Source of the DNA: PGYR01 sp041675005
GTDB taxonomy: Bacteria; Bacteroidota; Ignavibacteria; Kapaibacteriales; UBA2268
Assembly: GCA_041675005.1 (NCBI GenBank)
Contig: JBAYUQ010000003.1
Coordinates: forward strand, 62,001-126,000
Direction: 5' to 3'
DNA length: 64,000 bases
Part shown: piece after piece, positions 18,884-27,348 of the stretch
Numbering within the stretch: position 1 is the stretch's first letter
How the letters are laid out: each line of letters starts with the position of its first letter
Notes under the pieces: generated by a model
What the model saw: the letters and a program-made list of their open reading frames with translations, nothing else
Told to the model about the DNA's origin: nothing
The model's database searches: none
Made by a program: the position numbers and the translations under genes

Positions 18884-21136
18884 CTACTTATTTACTATTA
18901 CGAATTTGACAACTTGTGTGCTTTCGTTAGTAGATGAAATTGCATAAAGTAGATAAACCCCAGGAGAAGCATCTTCGCCTCTGTCATTTTTACCGTCCCA
19001 TGTAGTTTTTCGACTATTAACTTTCTGTGATCTAACTAATTCACCATTAACAGTTACTATACGTAAATCAGCATTTTCTGCTAGACCTTCTATAGTCATT
19101 AACTTGTTTTTCTTTGTATCGAAAGGTTGTGGGTAAACTTTTATATCAAATTCTGCAACTGGCTTAACAGCATTTGTCTGTACGCTATACAGGCCTTTGT
19201 CAGTCCCTACATACATTTTTCCAGAGTTTTCATCGTAAGCCAATGCCATTAGATTACTAGTTGGCAAAGGACTATTATCCATTGTTATAGTTTGTAATAC
19301 GTTTTCTCCATCTGGGTCAACTACTATCAAACCACTTGCTGTTGCTACCCACTTATTATCAAGAGCATCAACTACTATTTCCCTTACATTCAGGTTAGCC
19401 AGCGATCTTATATTTACAAATATTGGAGTCCCATTATTCATAACGGCACTAGGATTTATAACCCTATTAACACCACCAATATTGCCTATCCATAGGGTTC
19501 CTTGCTTATCGAAAGCTAATGCTTGCGAATTATTACTTGTCATATCTGAATTGTTTGTGGTGAACATACCACATACATCATCTGATTTGTCAGAGAGAGT
19601 TCTCATCTCATTATAATAAGCTAACCCGATTGGAACCTCAGTCCCCGCAAATGTAACATCTGTACCAGCAGAAGATATCCACTTTGTACCATTGAAATCG
19701 ACGGCTGTCTTATACATTACTCGTCTAGTAGAACCAGCACAATTATTAAGAGTCTCGTAACTTCCCGATGGAGTTCTTACAACAAACAACGGCCCCGAAC
19801 CGCTATTACCCCAATTTACTATCCACAAATTACCAAACTCATCTTCGAATACATCACCAGTAATTACGAAATTACCAGAGCCACCCGTCCCTATTAATGG
19901 GCTATTTTTAGCAGTTATATTCTCAATAGTTACATCATCACCCGGAGGAATTAGATAAAGTCCACCACCATAGGTACTGGCTGTGATAGTACCATCTTTC
20001 AACTCATTTACGTTTATTACACTATTTGCTTCGAATTCTGGATTTGTGTTTCTATTGTAATAATCCCAGACACCATTTCTGAAACTCATAACTCCATTAC
20101 CTGTGAAATTACCAGTTCCTATCCATAGCGAACCATCCTTAGTTACGTGGATATGGGCTATACCGTTAGAAAGAGGCGAGTTTGGTTCTATAGTAAGTGT
20201 CGTATCTTGTTTTGCTATTTTCAATCCAGATTTTGTGCCTAAATAAACATCATCACTACTCTCGTCGAATTGAATATCATTGATCGGATCATCAACTTTA
20301 GTTAAGCGAACATCACTTGGGTAGTCTCGTATATCTCTCTCTCGGAAGAAGTATAATTTATCATTTTTAGAATCTAGCCCAAATATATCTTTAGTAGAGT
20401 ATTCGAAAACTGATTGTAAATTCTCTCCATCCCAGCTATATATGCGGTCACCAGATGTAGCATAAAGTGAGTCATTCACCCATTCTATATCAAGTATATC
20501 TGAATTGTGGAATGATTCTACGGGAATTATTGATTTCCAATCATCTCTGTTTGCTATGCTATTGTCCAAATCAGCATAGACAACACCAGCCGATGTGGCA
20601 ACCCATATCTTATTGTCGTGAATTTTTATAGTGCGGGCTTCAGTACCTACATTCATATTACCGAATCGCTTCACATCTTCTATTGTTACATTATCTTTGT
20701 GGTCAAATACTACTATACCAAACCCACCTGATATATACAGTTTATCTCCATAAGGCAATATACTATTGATATTTGCCTTAACGAAGCCAGCATTGTGAAT
20801 GTCATAGATAGCTTTCCATTCGTCATCTTTATATATATCGAATACACCATCATTATAGCCAACAAAGACTTTATCAGATTCTTTCTGATGGATTATGTAC
20901 TTGGCATCAATTCTACTTAGCCCAGTTACGTTAGTGAATTGTTTTATTTCGTCTGTATTCAGATCAGCAAAATAAACACCACCACTCGTAGCGGCATATA
21001 TTTTATTGCCATCTTGATGAAGGGAGTTGACATTATACATAGATGTATATGCCTCCCAATTTGTGAGCTGTATCTCTTGAGAAAAAAGGTTAATTGCACA
21101 TAAGGAAACAATTAGTAATGTTAGTATTTTGAACAT
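18884..21136 (-). CDS. PorZ-like beta-propeller protein with T9SS C-terminal domain
   Basis: A signal peptide (about 1-19) is followed by two propeller-like repeat arrays. They carry recurring motifs such as NKIYAATSGGVYFADL, GSLWIGTGNF, GTLWIGNIGGV and NKWVATASGLIVV (two-component-regulator propeller blades). Residues about 670-750 form a T9SS C-terminal domain (VYPQPFDTKKNKLMTIEGL ... SPGVYLLYAIS, end VVKFVIVNK). Length and order resemble PorZ, the surface component of the T9SS attachment complex that binds A-LPS. A plain T9SS cargo propeller is the alternative. It converges with the lamin-tail gene, with 8 nt between stops. Confidence 0.75.
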   Translation of the reverse strand: MFKILTLLIVSLCAINLFSQEIQLTNWEAYTSMYNVNSLHQDGNKIYAATSGGVYFADLNTDEIKQFTNVTGLSRIDAKYIIHQKESDKVFVGYNDGVFDIYKDDEWKAIYDIHNAGFVKANINSILPYGDKLYISGGFGIVVFDHKDNVTIEDVKRFGNMNVGTEARTIKIHDNKIWVATSAGVVYADLDNSIANRDDWKSIIPVESFHNSDILDIEWVNDSLYATSGDRIYSWDGENLQSVFEYSTKDIFGLDSKNDKLYFFRERDIRDYPSDVRLTKVDDPINDIQFDESSDDVYLGTKSGLKIAKQDTTLTIEPNSPLSNGIAHIHVTKDGSLWIGTGNFTGNGVMSFRNGVWDYYNRNTNPEFEANSVINVNELKDGTITASTYGGGLYLIPPGDDVTIENITAKNSPLIGTGGSGNFVITGDVFEDEFGNLWIVNWGNSGSGPLFVVRTPSGSYETLNNCAGSTRRVMYKTAVDFNGTKWISSAGTDVTFAGTEVPIGLAYYNEMRTLSDKSDDVCGMFTTNNSDMTSNNSQALAFDKQGTLWIGNIGGVNRVINPSAVMNNGTPIFVNIRSLANLNVREIVVDALDNKWVATASGLIVVDPDGENVLQTITMDNSPLPTSNLMALAYDENSGKMYVGTDKGLYSVQTNAVKPVAEFDIKVYPQPFDTKKNKLMTIEGLAENADLRIVTVNGELVRSQKVNSRKTTWDGKNDRGEDASPGVYLLYAISSTNESTQVVKFVIVNK

Positions 21137-21192
21137 TATTCAACCACGCTTTATTTTTAATTTCTAAACCTTAGTAGCAACTATTTATAGCA

Positions 21193-21660
21193 CTAACCTT
21201 TTATTTGTTCTAAAATGGTAATCATATTCAAAGTAGTCTCAGCTGATTCGTACCCTTTGTTACCTTTGGTGCCACCAGCACGAGCGAATGCTTGTTCGGT
21301 AGTATCTGTAGTCAGTAATCCAAATCCAATAGGAACACCAGTCTCTAACATTGTATCTGTAATACCACGAGAGCAATCACCAGCTACGAAATCGAAATGC
21401 GGGGTCTCTCCTCTGATTACACAACCAAGAGCGACTATACCGTCATACTTTTTGGACTTAGCCAATGCATTACAAGTTAATGCTATCTCATAGGCCCCAT
21501 CCACAGTTACAACAGTTATATTCTCGTCAGCAATACCATATTTAGTTAGCGCTTCTATACTACCCGAAAGTAACTTTTTTGTAATTATTTCGTTCCAGTT
21601 TGTAGTTATTACGGCAATGCTGTAATTTTTGTTCACTTTTATTGAAGATATTTTATTCAT
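21193..21660 (-). CDS. ribH: 6,7-dimethyl-8-ribityllumazine synthase
   Basis: Lumazine synthase catalyses the penultimate step of riboflavin synthesis, joining the ribityl-uracil intermediate with the dihydroxybutanone phosphate. The 155 residues show the family landmarks: TNWNEIITKKLLSG at 19-32, the GAYEIAL substrate loop, VALGCVIRGETPHFDFVA with the catalytic His, and PIGFGLLTTDTTEQAFARAGGTKGNKG. It normally forms a 60-mer or pentamer. No FMN riboswitch or other rib gene is adjacent. Confidence 0.95.
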   Translation of the reverse strand: MNKISSIKVNKNYSIAVITTNWNEIITKKLLSGSIEALTKYGIADENITVVTVDGAYEIALTCNALAKSKKYDGIVALGCVIRGETPHFDFVAGDCSRGITDTMLETGVPIGFGLLTTDTTEQAFARAGGTKGNKGYESAETTLNMITILEQIKG

Positions 21661-21695
21661 TTGTAATCTTTTTTAGTTAAAAGACATTATTTATG

Positions 21696-21703
21696 TAAGT
21701 TTG
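21696..21703 (+). promoter_or_regulatory. Putative -7 box of the FKBP gene
   Basis: The sequence TAAGTTTG matches the FCB-type -7 consensus and ends 51 nt before the ATG at 21755, giving a 5' leader of about 45 nt. Confidence 0.4.
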
Positions 21704-21754
21704 TAACTTGTAAAAAGTGAAAATAACATTTTATTAAATCTTAAAGGAATATTT

Positions 21755-22450
21755 ATGAAAATAATTAACCTACTAGTAATCGGACTTGTGTTTTTTAGCC
21801 TTGCTTGCAGCGATACTACAGCTCAAGTAGAATTGAAAACAAAACAAGATTCACTAGCATACGCAATCGGTAATCAATGGGGTAAAAACCTTAAAACTGA
21901 TGACCTTATATTGAATACTGATCTAATCAAACAAGGTATTGATGATTCATTCAAAGATGCTGCAAAACTAACTGACGAACAAATCCAATCCGTTTTGATG
22001 ACTTTGCAATCAGAAATTCAAGAAAAAAGAATGAAACAACAACAAGAAGCTGCTTCTAGTAATATCAAAAAAGCTGAAGCATTTATGGCTGCTAACAAGT
22101 CTAAAGAAGGCGTACTAACTACTGCTAGTGGTTTGCAATACAAAGTCTTGAAAGCTGGTACAGGCAAAAGCCCAGTAGCTACTGATAAAGTAGAAGTACA
22201 CTACCACGGTACTTTGACTGATGGTTCTGTATTCGATAGTTCTGTAGAAAGAGGCGAGCCAATCACTTTCCCTCTTAATGGTGTTATACCAGGTTGGACT
22301 GAAGGACTTCAGTTGATGAAAGAAGGCGGTAAAGTTAGATTCTTTATTCCTCCTGCATTAGCTTATGGAGCTCAAGGTTCTGGTGCTATCGGCCCGAACG
22401 AAGTATTAATATTCGACGTAGATTTGCTTAAAGTAAATCCTACTAAGTAA
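21755..22450 (+). CDS. FKBP-type peptidyl-prolyl isomerase lipoprotein
   Basis: A lipobox (FFSLAC, Cys18) predicts a lipid-anchored periplasmic protein. Residues about 25-110 form the Mip/FkpA-type dimerising helical domain (LKTKQDSLAYAIGNQWGKNL, then a long charged helix). Residues about 125-228 are one FKBP domain with VEVHYHGTLTDGSVFDSS, ERGEPITFPLNGVIPGWTEGLQLM and the YGAQGSGAIGPNEVLIFDVDL end. It should catalyse prolyl isomerisation and chaperone outer-membrane proteins. A good hairpin terminator follows. Confidence 0.93.
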   Translation: MKIINLLVIGLVFFSLACSDTTAQVELKTKQDSLAYAIGNQWGKNLKTDDLILNTDLIKQGIDDSFKDAAKLTDEQIQSVLMTLQSEIQEKRMKQQQEAASSNIKKAEAFMAANKSKEGVLTTASGLQYKVLKAGTGKSPVATDKVEVHYHGTLTDGSVFDSSVERGEPITFPLNGVIPGWTEGLQLMKEGGKVRFFIPPALAYGAQGSGAIGPNEVLIFDVDLLKVNPTK

Positions 22451-22477
22451 TACTATACACTAGATTGAATTTATAGA

Positions 22478-22509
22478 AGAGCTGCCAATTTTTTGGCGGC
22501 TCTTTTTTT
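22478..22509 (+). terminator. Rho-independent terminator of the FKBP gene
   Basis: The arms AGAGCTGCC (22478-22486) and GGCGGCTCT (22495-22503) pair with one G-U, around an 8-nt loop, and are followed by seven T. Confidence 0.88.
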
Positions 22510-22541
22510 GTTTAATCCCCCAAAGCTCTTGTAAACCACGT

Positions 22542-22587
22542 CACTCTGAACGGAGCAACTGTGCAAAGTCGAAGTAAAGAGTCCAGG
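22542..22587 (+). repeat. Dispersed intergenic repeat of the CACTCTGA...GTCGAAG...AGAGTCCAGG type
   Basis: This segment shares CACTC.GA, GCA..TGT, CGAAG and AGAGTCCAGG in order with the reverse complement of 44754-44791. A shorter relative lies at 181-204. It resembles the GTCGAAG-type intergenic repeats found in many FCB and other bacterial genomes. It sits just left of the IS3 element. Confidence 0.55.
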
Positions 22588-22594
22588 TTAAAAA

Positions 22595-22646
22595 GGAATT
22601 CCATAAAAGCCCCAGCGGGGCTGTATATCTGTAGTTTATGAATTCC
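22595..22646. repeat. Nested inverted repeat next to the IS element
   Basis: The outer arms GGAATTCCATAAA and TTTATGAATTCC pair with one bulge. Between them, GCCCC AGC GGGGC forms an inner hairpin. It lies between the dispersed repeat and the left end of the IS. It may be a terminator-like or structured-RNA element; its function is unknown. Confidence 0.5.
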
Positions 22647-22670
22647 CAAAACACTATACCGCCCCTTATA

Positions 22671-22691
22671 TTACGCTAAAAAAGGTTGACA
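22671..22691 (+). repeat. Left terminal inverted repeat of the IS3 element
   Basis: It begins TTACGCT and ends AGGTTGACA. It pairs with 23925-23945 at 17 of 21 positions. Confidence 0.75.
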
Positions 22692-22707
22692 CATTTTAGG
22701 AGATAAA

Positions 22708-23091
22708 ATGGGAAACTACAGTTACACAGAAGAGTTCAAGAGGGAGCTAGTCAAAGATATAGAATCAGGTAAATACAGATCAGTTGATGAAGCTAAAAAG
22801 CTATTGCAGATAGGTGGTTCAATGACGATATATAAATGGATGGCAAAGTATGGGAAAAATGTTAAATTAGCAGATACGAAGAGGGTATCAATAATATTAG
22901 ATGAAAGAATGATGAAAAATAGCAGAGATGACAAAGTAAAAGTTTTAGAAAAACAACTTGAAGAAATGAGACAAGCTAAACATAATACTGAGATTGAGTT
23001 AGAGTTCTATAAAGCAGTAGTAGATATAGTAAAAGAAGATTATGATATAGATCTAAAAAAAAAGTATGGGTTAAAGCAACTCAAAAAATAA
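22708..23091 (+). CDS. IS3 transposase OrfA (helix-turn-helix, leucine zipper)
   Basis: OrfA has 127 residues. An N-terminal helix-turn-helix (YTEEFKRELVKDIESGKYRS, then GGSMTIYKWMAKYG) recognises the IS ends. A coiled-coil region (KVLEKQLEEMRQAKHNTEIELE) gives oligomerisation. The end DIDLKKKYGLKQLKK is encoded across a run of nine A (23055-23063) followed by G, where ribosomes can shift by -1 to make the OrfAB fusion. OrfA alone normally represses or modulates transposition. Confidence 0.9.
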   Translation: MGNYSYTEEFKRELVKDIESGKYRSVDEAKKLLQIGGSMTIYKWMAKYGKNVKLADTKRVSIILDERMMKNSRDDKVKVLEKQLEEMRQAKHNTEIELEFYKAVVDIVKEDYDIDLKKKYGLKQLKK

Positions 23092-23945
23092 ATAGAACTA
23101 ATGGTTATAGTATATCAGAAATATTAAGAATAATAGTTTATTCAAGACAACTATATTACAAGCAGCTCAAGGTTTTAGAGAAGAGTAAACTAGATGAAAG
23201 GGTAATACTCGAACTAGCAGCGGCAGAGGTAGAGGACTTTGAGAAGATAGGAATAGATAAGTTATATTATAGTATCTCTGATGGGTTAAAGAGGCTATCT
23301 ATCAAGTATGGTCGGGATAAGTTTAGAAATCTAATGCAGGGAGTGACGTTTAGGGTAAAACAAAAGAGAAAAGTAAAAGCCGTATTCGTTAATGCGTATG
23401 AAGATGAATCTAAATTTGTGAATAGAATAAGAGACATAAAGCCAACTAATATAAACCAACAATGGCATATAGACATAACTCAAATAAGATTTAAAGATAT
23501 GAACTTATATATGACAGTAATACTAGAAGGTTACAGCAGAAAAATATTATCACACGTGGTGTCAAGTACTCTAACAAGCAAAGAAACATCATTAAAGGCA
23601 TTAGAACAGGGCTTACTTTATGGCAAACCTGAATTAATACATAGTGATAGAGGGACACAATTTACTAGCAATGAATGGCAAGTAGCGTTAAATAAACTAT
23701 CAATAAAAAGCAGTTATAGTAGAGCTGGAAAGCCAACAGATAATGGAAAAATAGAACGATTGTTCAGTACACTGAAAACAGAACTAGGGTTGAGAAAATT
23801 AAAAGTAGATAATATAGAAGAGTATTTAGAAAAGATTGATGAGCTGGTAAATAAATATAACTCATACAGAACTCATCAATCTCTAAAATACTCTACACCA
23901 GACAACATTTTTTATAAACAATTATGTCAACCTATACCAGCGTAA
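23046..23945 (+). CDS. IS3 transposase OrfB (DDE integrase core), read by -1 frameshift
   Basis: The -1 frame is open from 23046 to the TAA at 23943-23945 and has no good start codon at its 5' end, as expected for an IS3 orfB expressed only as an OrfAB fusion. The conserved leader SEILRIIVYSRQLYYKQLK (HTH_21-like) is encoded from about 23115. The rve core has D1 in QQWHIDITQIRF, D2 in LIHSDRGTQFTS and the Glu in DNGKIERLFSTLK, with exactly 35 residues between the second Asp and the Glu. A methionine at 23334 would remove the HTH_21 part. The frame appears intact, so the IS could be active. Confidence 0.9.
   Translation, partial: YRSKKKVWVKATQKINRTNGYSISEILRIIVYSRQLYYKQLKVLEKSKLDERVILELAAAEVEDFEKIGIDKLYYSISDGLKRLSIKYGRDKFRNLMQGVTFRVKQKRKVKAVFVNAYEDESKFVNRIRDIKPTNINQQWHIDITQIRFKDMNLYMTVILEGYSRKILSHVVSSTLTSKETSLKALEQGLLYGKPELIHSDRGTQFTSNEWQVALNKLSIKSSYSRAGKPTDNGKIERLFSTLKTELGLRKLKVDNIEEYLEKIDELVNKYNSYRTHQSLKYSTPDNIFYKQLCQPIPA
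23925..23945 (-). repeat. Right terminal inverted repeat of the IS3 element
   Basis: The reverse complement begins TTACGCT and ends AGGTTGACA, pairing with 22671-22691. It contains the last seven codons of orfB, including its stop. Confidence 0.75.
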
Positions 23946-24178
23946 GACATCCTGCTACGCAGTCCACCCCTCAAGAAGGGAATCTCCACATCCCACCACT
24001 TGCATTATTCCACTCATTTTATTATGTTTAGCTATGTGAACCAAGCAAACGTAAAAGAAAACTTCACCTTTTTCGGAGACGTTTTTGCCGTTCATGTGTC
24101 TATATAGGTATAAACGGTACAATTTTGGAAAAACTATTGTTAGAATAGCTTAAACTCTTATCTGAATCAATAAGCAAA

Positions 24179-25198
24179 ATGAAAAATATATCTCTATTCT
24201 ATATAATAGTACTAATCGTATCCTCTAATATTCTGATAGCAGAGGAGCAGGAGAATCTTGGGATTCCTAGGTTAGAAATCATTACTAAAAATCTAGATTT
24301 TGGTGATGTACCACTAGGGGAAGAACGAATAATGGAAATCCAAGTGCGTAACAATAGTGTACGTATTTTCAATAGTGCTTATATATATGGGTTTACTATT
24401 GCCCCAGATGATAAAGATTTTTTTATGTTAGATTCTATTTCTGAATACAATCCGGTCAAGTTGTATGAAGGTGATAAAAAAAGTTTTGAGGTGAAATTTA
24501 GACCTACATCTATTAGAGATTATAGTAGTGTACTATACTTACAATCCAACGCCGAAGGAGTTGTTCCTATATACCTAACGGGTAGTAGTACCAAATATAT
24601 ATCTAATGTAAAGTTCACCCCAGAAAAGATTGAATTCAAAACTACTCTTCAAAAAGACACAATCAGTAGGTTTTTATTTATTGAGACAGTTGGTAAAAGG
24701 GAAGTCGAAATCAAGGGAATATCAATGGAAGATAAAGACAATTTATTTTCATTCGAACAGTTTGTTACGACACCCGTAATTATCAAAGACAATGGGCTGA
24801 GTATTCGCATAGACTTGGTGCCAAATAAAGTAGGCACATTTACGAATTACCTACTTGTAAAATCGAGTGATAGCTTAAATCCATTACTAAAAGTACCAAT
24901 AGTAGCACAGATTGGGGCTGTTTCGTCTGTCGAAGAATTATCTGAATCCACAGAATTTGATTTTAACATTATTGAAGAAGGTAATATTATTAATTTCTCA
25001 ATACTCGCTAAGACTAGTTTAAAAGCTGGTGCTTTCGCCATCTACACACAAGAAGGAAAGCTAATCAAAACTGTAAATGTTAGTGGTAATAGCTCTGAGG
25101 TTTCAGTAACTATATACAAAAACGAAATTCCGAAATCGTCCTTTATCCGCTTCACACAGGGCGGACGTGTTTACACTCACAAGTTTGTGAGGGAGTGA
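24179..25198 (+). CDS. Exported ASPM/SPD-2/Hydin-type (choice-of-anchor D) protein
   Basis: A signal peptide (1 to about 21, ending ILIAEEQ) precedes two Ig-like beta-sandwich units of the ASH type: LDFGDVPLGEERIMEIQVRNNS at about 39-60, and VKFTPEKIEFKTTLQ from about residue 143. The last 75 residues (FAIYTQEGKLIKTVNVSG ... GRVYTHKFVRE) look like a T9SS C-terminal sorting domain. It is therefore a candidate secreted or surface protein of unknown role. It stands alone downstream of the IS element, with a 233-nt leader region in which I saw no other gene. Confidence 0.7.
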   Translation: MKNISLFYIIVLIVSSNILIAEEQENLGIPRLEIITKNLDFGDVPLGEERIMEIQVRNNSVRIFNSAYIYGFTIAPDDKDFFMLDSISEYNPVKLYEGDKKSFEVKFRPTSIRDYSSVLYLQSNAEGVVPIYLTGSSTKYISNVKFTPEKIEFKTTLQKDTISRFLFIETVGKREVEIKGISMEDKDNLFSFEQFVTTPVIIKDNGLSIRIDLVPNKVGTFTNYLLVKSSDSLNPLLKVPIVAQIGAVSSVEELSESTEFDFNIIEEGNIINFSILAKTSLKAGAFAIYTQEGKLIKTVNVSGNSSEVSVTIYKNEIPKSSFIRFTQGGRVYTHKFVRE

Positions 25199-25254
25199 AA
25201 TGATAATCTCATTTATCCCCCCCCACTTTATAATCTATTTTGATTACTTAAGAC

Positions 25255-25632
25255 CTATTTCTCAAAGTGATCTTTTACAAAAGCATCTTGTTGATTATCT
25301 GTCATTTTATCAGCTGGAATTACATCAATTTTAATATCATTGAAATGTAAATTCTTCTTCAAGAAATTATGTAATTCTGTTTTTGCATTAGTTGGGCCAA
25401 ATAATAATACATGATTATAATTTAGCATCACTTCTGATATCTCCTTATAGAATGCTTCATCCATTTTTCTTTCCTTATTATTCATAGTATATTCACTTCT
25501 CTCCAATACGTCTCGTTTTATATCAGATGTAAAGTTTGAAGTAATTGTTTGGCACTGCTTTTTAGATTCTAAATCTATCAAATTAGCAGTAGCATGATCC
25601 ATCCATATTCCTAAATTCTTTTGTGTTTTCAT
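25255..25632 (-). CDS. Small protein resembling eRF1/Dom34 domain 3 (baeRF-like)
   Basis: This 125-residue cytosolic protein opens with GIWMDHATANLIDLE. Its second half, VLLFGPTNAKTELHNFLKKN ... IPADKMTDNQQDAFVKDHF, resembles the third domain of archaeal/eukaryotic release factor 1 found in bacterial baeRF and host-attachment proteins. Such genes often appear in stress clusters. The lack of domains 1 and 2 makes a peptide-release role unlikely. It is the last gene of the minus-strand redox cluster. The assignment is tentative. Confidence 0.5.
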   Translation of the reverse strand: MKTQKNLGIWMDHATANLIDLESKKQCQTITSNFTSDIKRDVLERSEYTMNNKERKMDEAFYKEISEVMLNYNHVLLFGPTNAKTELHNFLKKNLHFNDIKIDVIPADKMTDNQQDAFVKDHFEK

Positions 25633-25723
25633 TTTCTTATTCCTTGTTTGTTATTTTTTGATAAAATCAGGACAGATAAAATCAATCTGTCCATTTATAA
25701 ATTATTTTGTTACTTCTAATGAA

Positions 25724-26485
25724 TTATTCGGCTAAGTATCCGCCATCAATCTCCAATGTAGTACCAGATACAAATGAACTTTCATCACATGCTAGGAAAA
25801 TGAATCCATTTGCTATTTCTTCTGACTTACCTAAGCGTTTCATTGGGTGTAAATCTATTATATGCTGTTTTACTTCTGTGTTATCGCTAATTCCAGCATT
25901 AGTAAGTAATGGTGTTTCAATAAATCCAGGACAAATTGCATTGATTCTTATGCCTTCTTCTGCATACTCTAATGCAGCTGTTTGTGTAAGTCCTATCACA
26001 GCATGTTTTGCTGCTACATAGTGAGATGAAGTAGGGAAGCCGACTTTACCAAGTATAGAAGACATGTTTACAATGACTCCATTTTTCTGTTTCGCCATTT
26101 GAGCTAATTCGTGTTTCATTCCGTTGAAAACACCGTTTAAGTTAACACCAATGACTTTGAGCCAAGCCTCCTCTGTCATATCACCAACTTTATTTGCCTC
26201 ACCTCCAATACCAGCATTATTTAGTGCAACATCAAGTGTACCAAAAGTTTTTACTACTGTCCCAATTGCTGATTCCATTTGTGCGAATACTGAGACATCG
26301 CATTCAATAAAAATTGCTTTGGGATTTTCCTTTTTAATCTCTTCCATTGCTTTATCAGAATTAGCAGATTTCATATCAACTACTGCTATATTAGCACCTT
26401 CTTTTGCGGCTGCAATTGCACATGCTTTACCAATACCAGATAATCCTCCAGTAATGAACACGGTTTTATTTTCTAATTTTTTCAT
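25724..26485 (-). CDS. Short-chain dehydrogenase/reductase
   Basis: This classical SDR of 253 residues has the nucleotide-binding TGGLSGIGKA (12-21), DMKSAN after strand 2 (an Asp favouring NAD), NNAGIGG, the catalytic Ser in NMSSILG and YVAAKHAVIG with the Tyr-x3-Lys pair. The C-terminal GTTLEIDGGYLAE is typical. The substrate is unknown; homologues are annotated as glucose 1-dehydrogenase or oxoacyl reductase. It lies between the peroxiredoxin and the baeRF-like gene with gaps of 55 and 91 nt, so it is probably in one transcription unit. Confidence 0.9.
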   Translation of the reverse strand: MKKLENKTVFITGGLSGIGKACAIAAAKEGANIAVVDMKSANSDKAMEEIKKENPKAIFIECDVSVFAQMESAIGTVVKTFGTLDVALNNAGIGGEANKVGDMTEEAWLKVIGVNLNGVFNGMKHELAQMAKQKNGVIVNMSSILGKVGFPTSSHYVAAKHAVIGLTQTAALEYAEEGIRINAICPGFIETPLLTNAGISDNTEVKQHIIDLHPMKRLGKSEEIANGFIFLACDESSFVSGTTLEIDGGYLAE

Positions 26486-26540
26486 TTTATGTTTCCATTT
26501 TTTTGTGTCTGTAAAATTTTAAAATATCAATTGATTTCAT

Positions 26541-27263
26541 TTAGTCATTTTTCAGAATAGCTTTTAAAACTTCTTCTTTGTCTAATTTTTTAGTACAAAA
26601 GAACCAATCTTTACATTCCAGCTCATCAGTTGAAGTCATTCTTTCTTCTGCAACACCACAAGTTCCAGCAGGTGATACAATAACGTCATCACCAGGATTC
26701 CAATCTGCTGGCGTGGCTACGTTAAATGCATCTGCTGTTTTCATCGCAATTAAAGCCCTATAAAGTTCATCAAAATTTCTTCCAAGACTTAAAGGGTAAT
26801 AAATTAAAGCTCTTACTATTCCATTTGGGTCAATAAAAAAAACTGCTCTAACCGCTTGTGTTTTGCTTTCGCCAGGTTGAATCATTCCGTATTTTTTGGC
26901 TACTTCCATCGTAATATCTTCTATCAAAGGGAACTTGACTTCAATATTTTTCAGTCCATTAAATTCAATTTTTTCTTTAATCGTTCGCAACCAGGCAATA
27001 TGACTATATAATCCATCAATAGATAAACCAACCAATTTACAATTGGCCTTATCAAACTTGTCTTCAAGATGTGCGAATGTTATAAATTCTGAAGTACAAA
27101 CAGGTGTGAAATCTGCCGGATGGCTGAATAGAATCACCCATTTCCCTGCATAATCTTCTGGAAAGTTAATGTTCCCTTGAGTTGTAACCGCCTTAAATTT
27201 GGGTGCTTTATCCCCTATTCTAGGCAATGTGATAATTTGTTCCATTTCTTGTATTGTTTCCAT
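26541..27263 (-). CDS. Peroxiredoxin (Prx6/1-Cys type with extra C-terminal cysteines)
   Basis: I chose the start at 27263 (METIQEMEQI), since the longer frame to 27368 would run into the upstream oxidoreductase gene. The thioredoxin-fold domain carries SHPADFTPVCTSEF with the peroxidatic Cys, followed by the Prx6 hallmarks DGLYSHIAWL and FIDPNGIVRALIYYPLSLGRNFDELYRAL. The 240-residue protein ends with CGVAEERM and DELECKDWFFCTKKL, giving three more cysteines that could act as resolving thiols. It should reduce peroxides in the cytosol. Confidence 0.92.
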   Translation of the reverse strand: METIQEMEQIITLPRIGDKAPKFKAVTTQGNINFPEDYAGKWVILFSHPADFTPVCTSEFITFAHLEDKFDKANCKLVGLSIDGLYSHIAWLRTIKEKIEFNGLKNIEVKFPLIEDITMEVAKKYGMIQPGESKTQAVRAVFFIDPNGIVRALIYYPLSLGRNFDELYRALIAMKTADAFNVATPADWNPGDDVIVSPAGTCGVAEERMTSTDELECKDWFFCTKKLDKEEVLKAILKND

Positions 27264-27348
27264 TATGTATTTCCGTTTTGTAAAATTATGAGCAATATTG
27301 CTATATATTTGCAGACGTCTAAGTTCGTTATTTAAGTTAATGTTATCT

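Larger units (their letters stand above)
22671..23945 (+). mobile_element. Complete IS3-family insertion sequence
   Basis: The element is 1275 bp. The left end (22671-22691) and the reverse complement of the right end (23925-23945) match at 17 of 21 positions: TTACGCT, five variable bases, then AGGTTGACA. Inside are overlapping orfA and orfB in the -1 relationship typical of IS3. The orfB stop codon TAA forms the last three bases of the right inverted repeat. No clear target-site duplication flanks it (left ...ATA, right GAC...), so the insertion may be old or the true ends may differ by a few bases. Confidence 0.85.
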
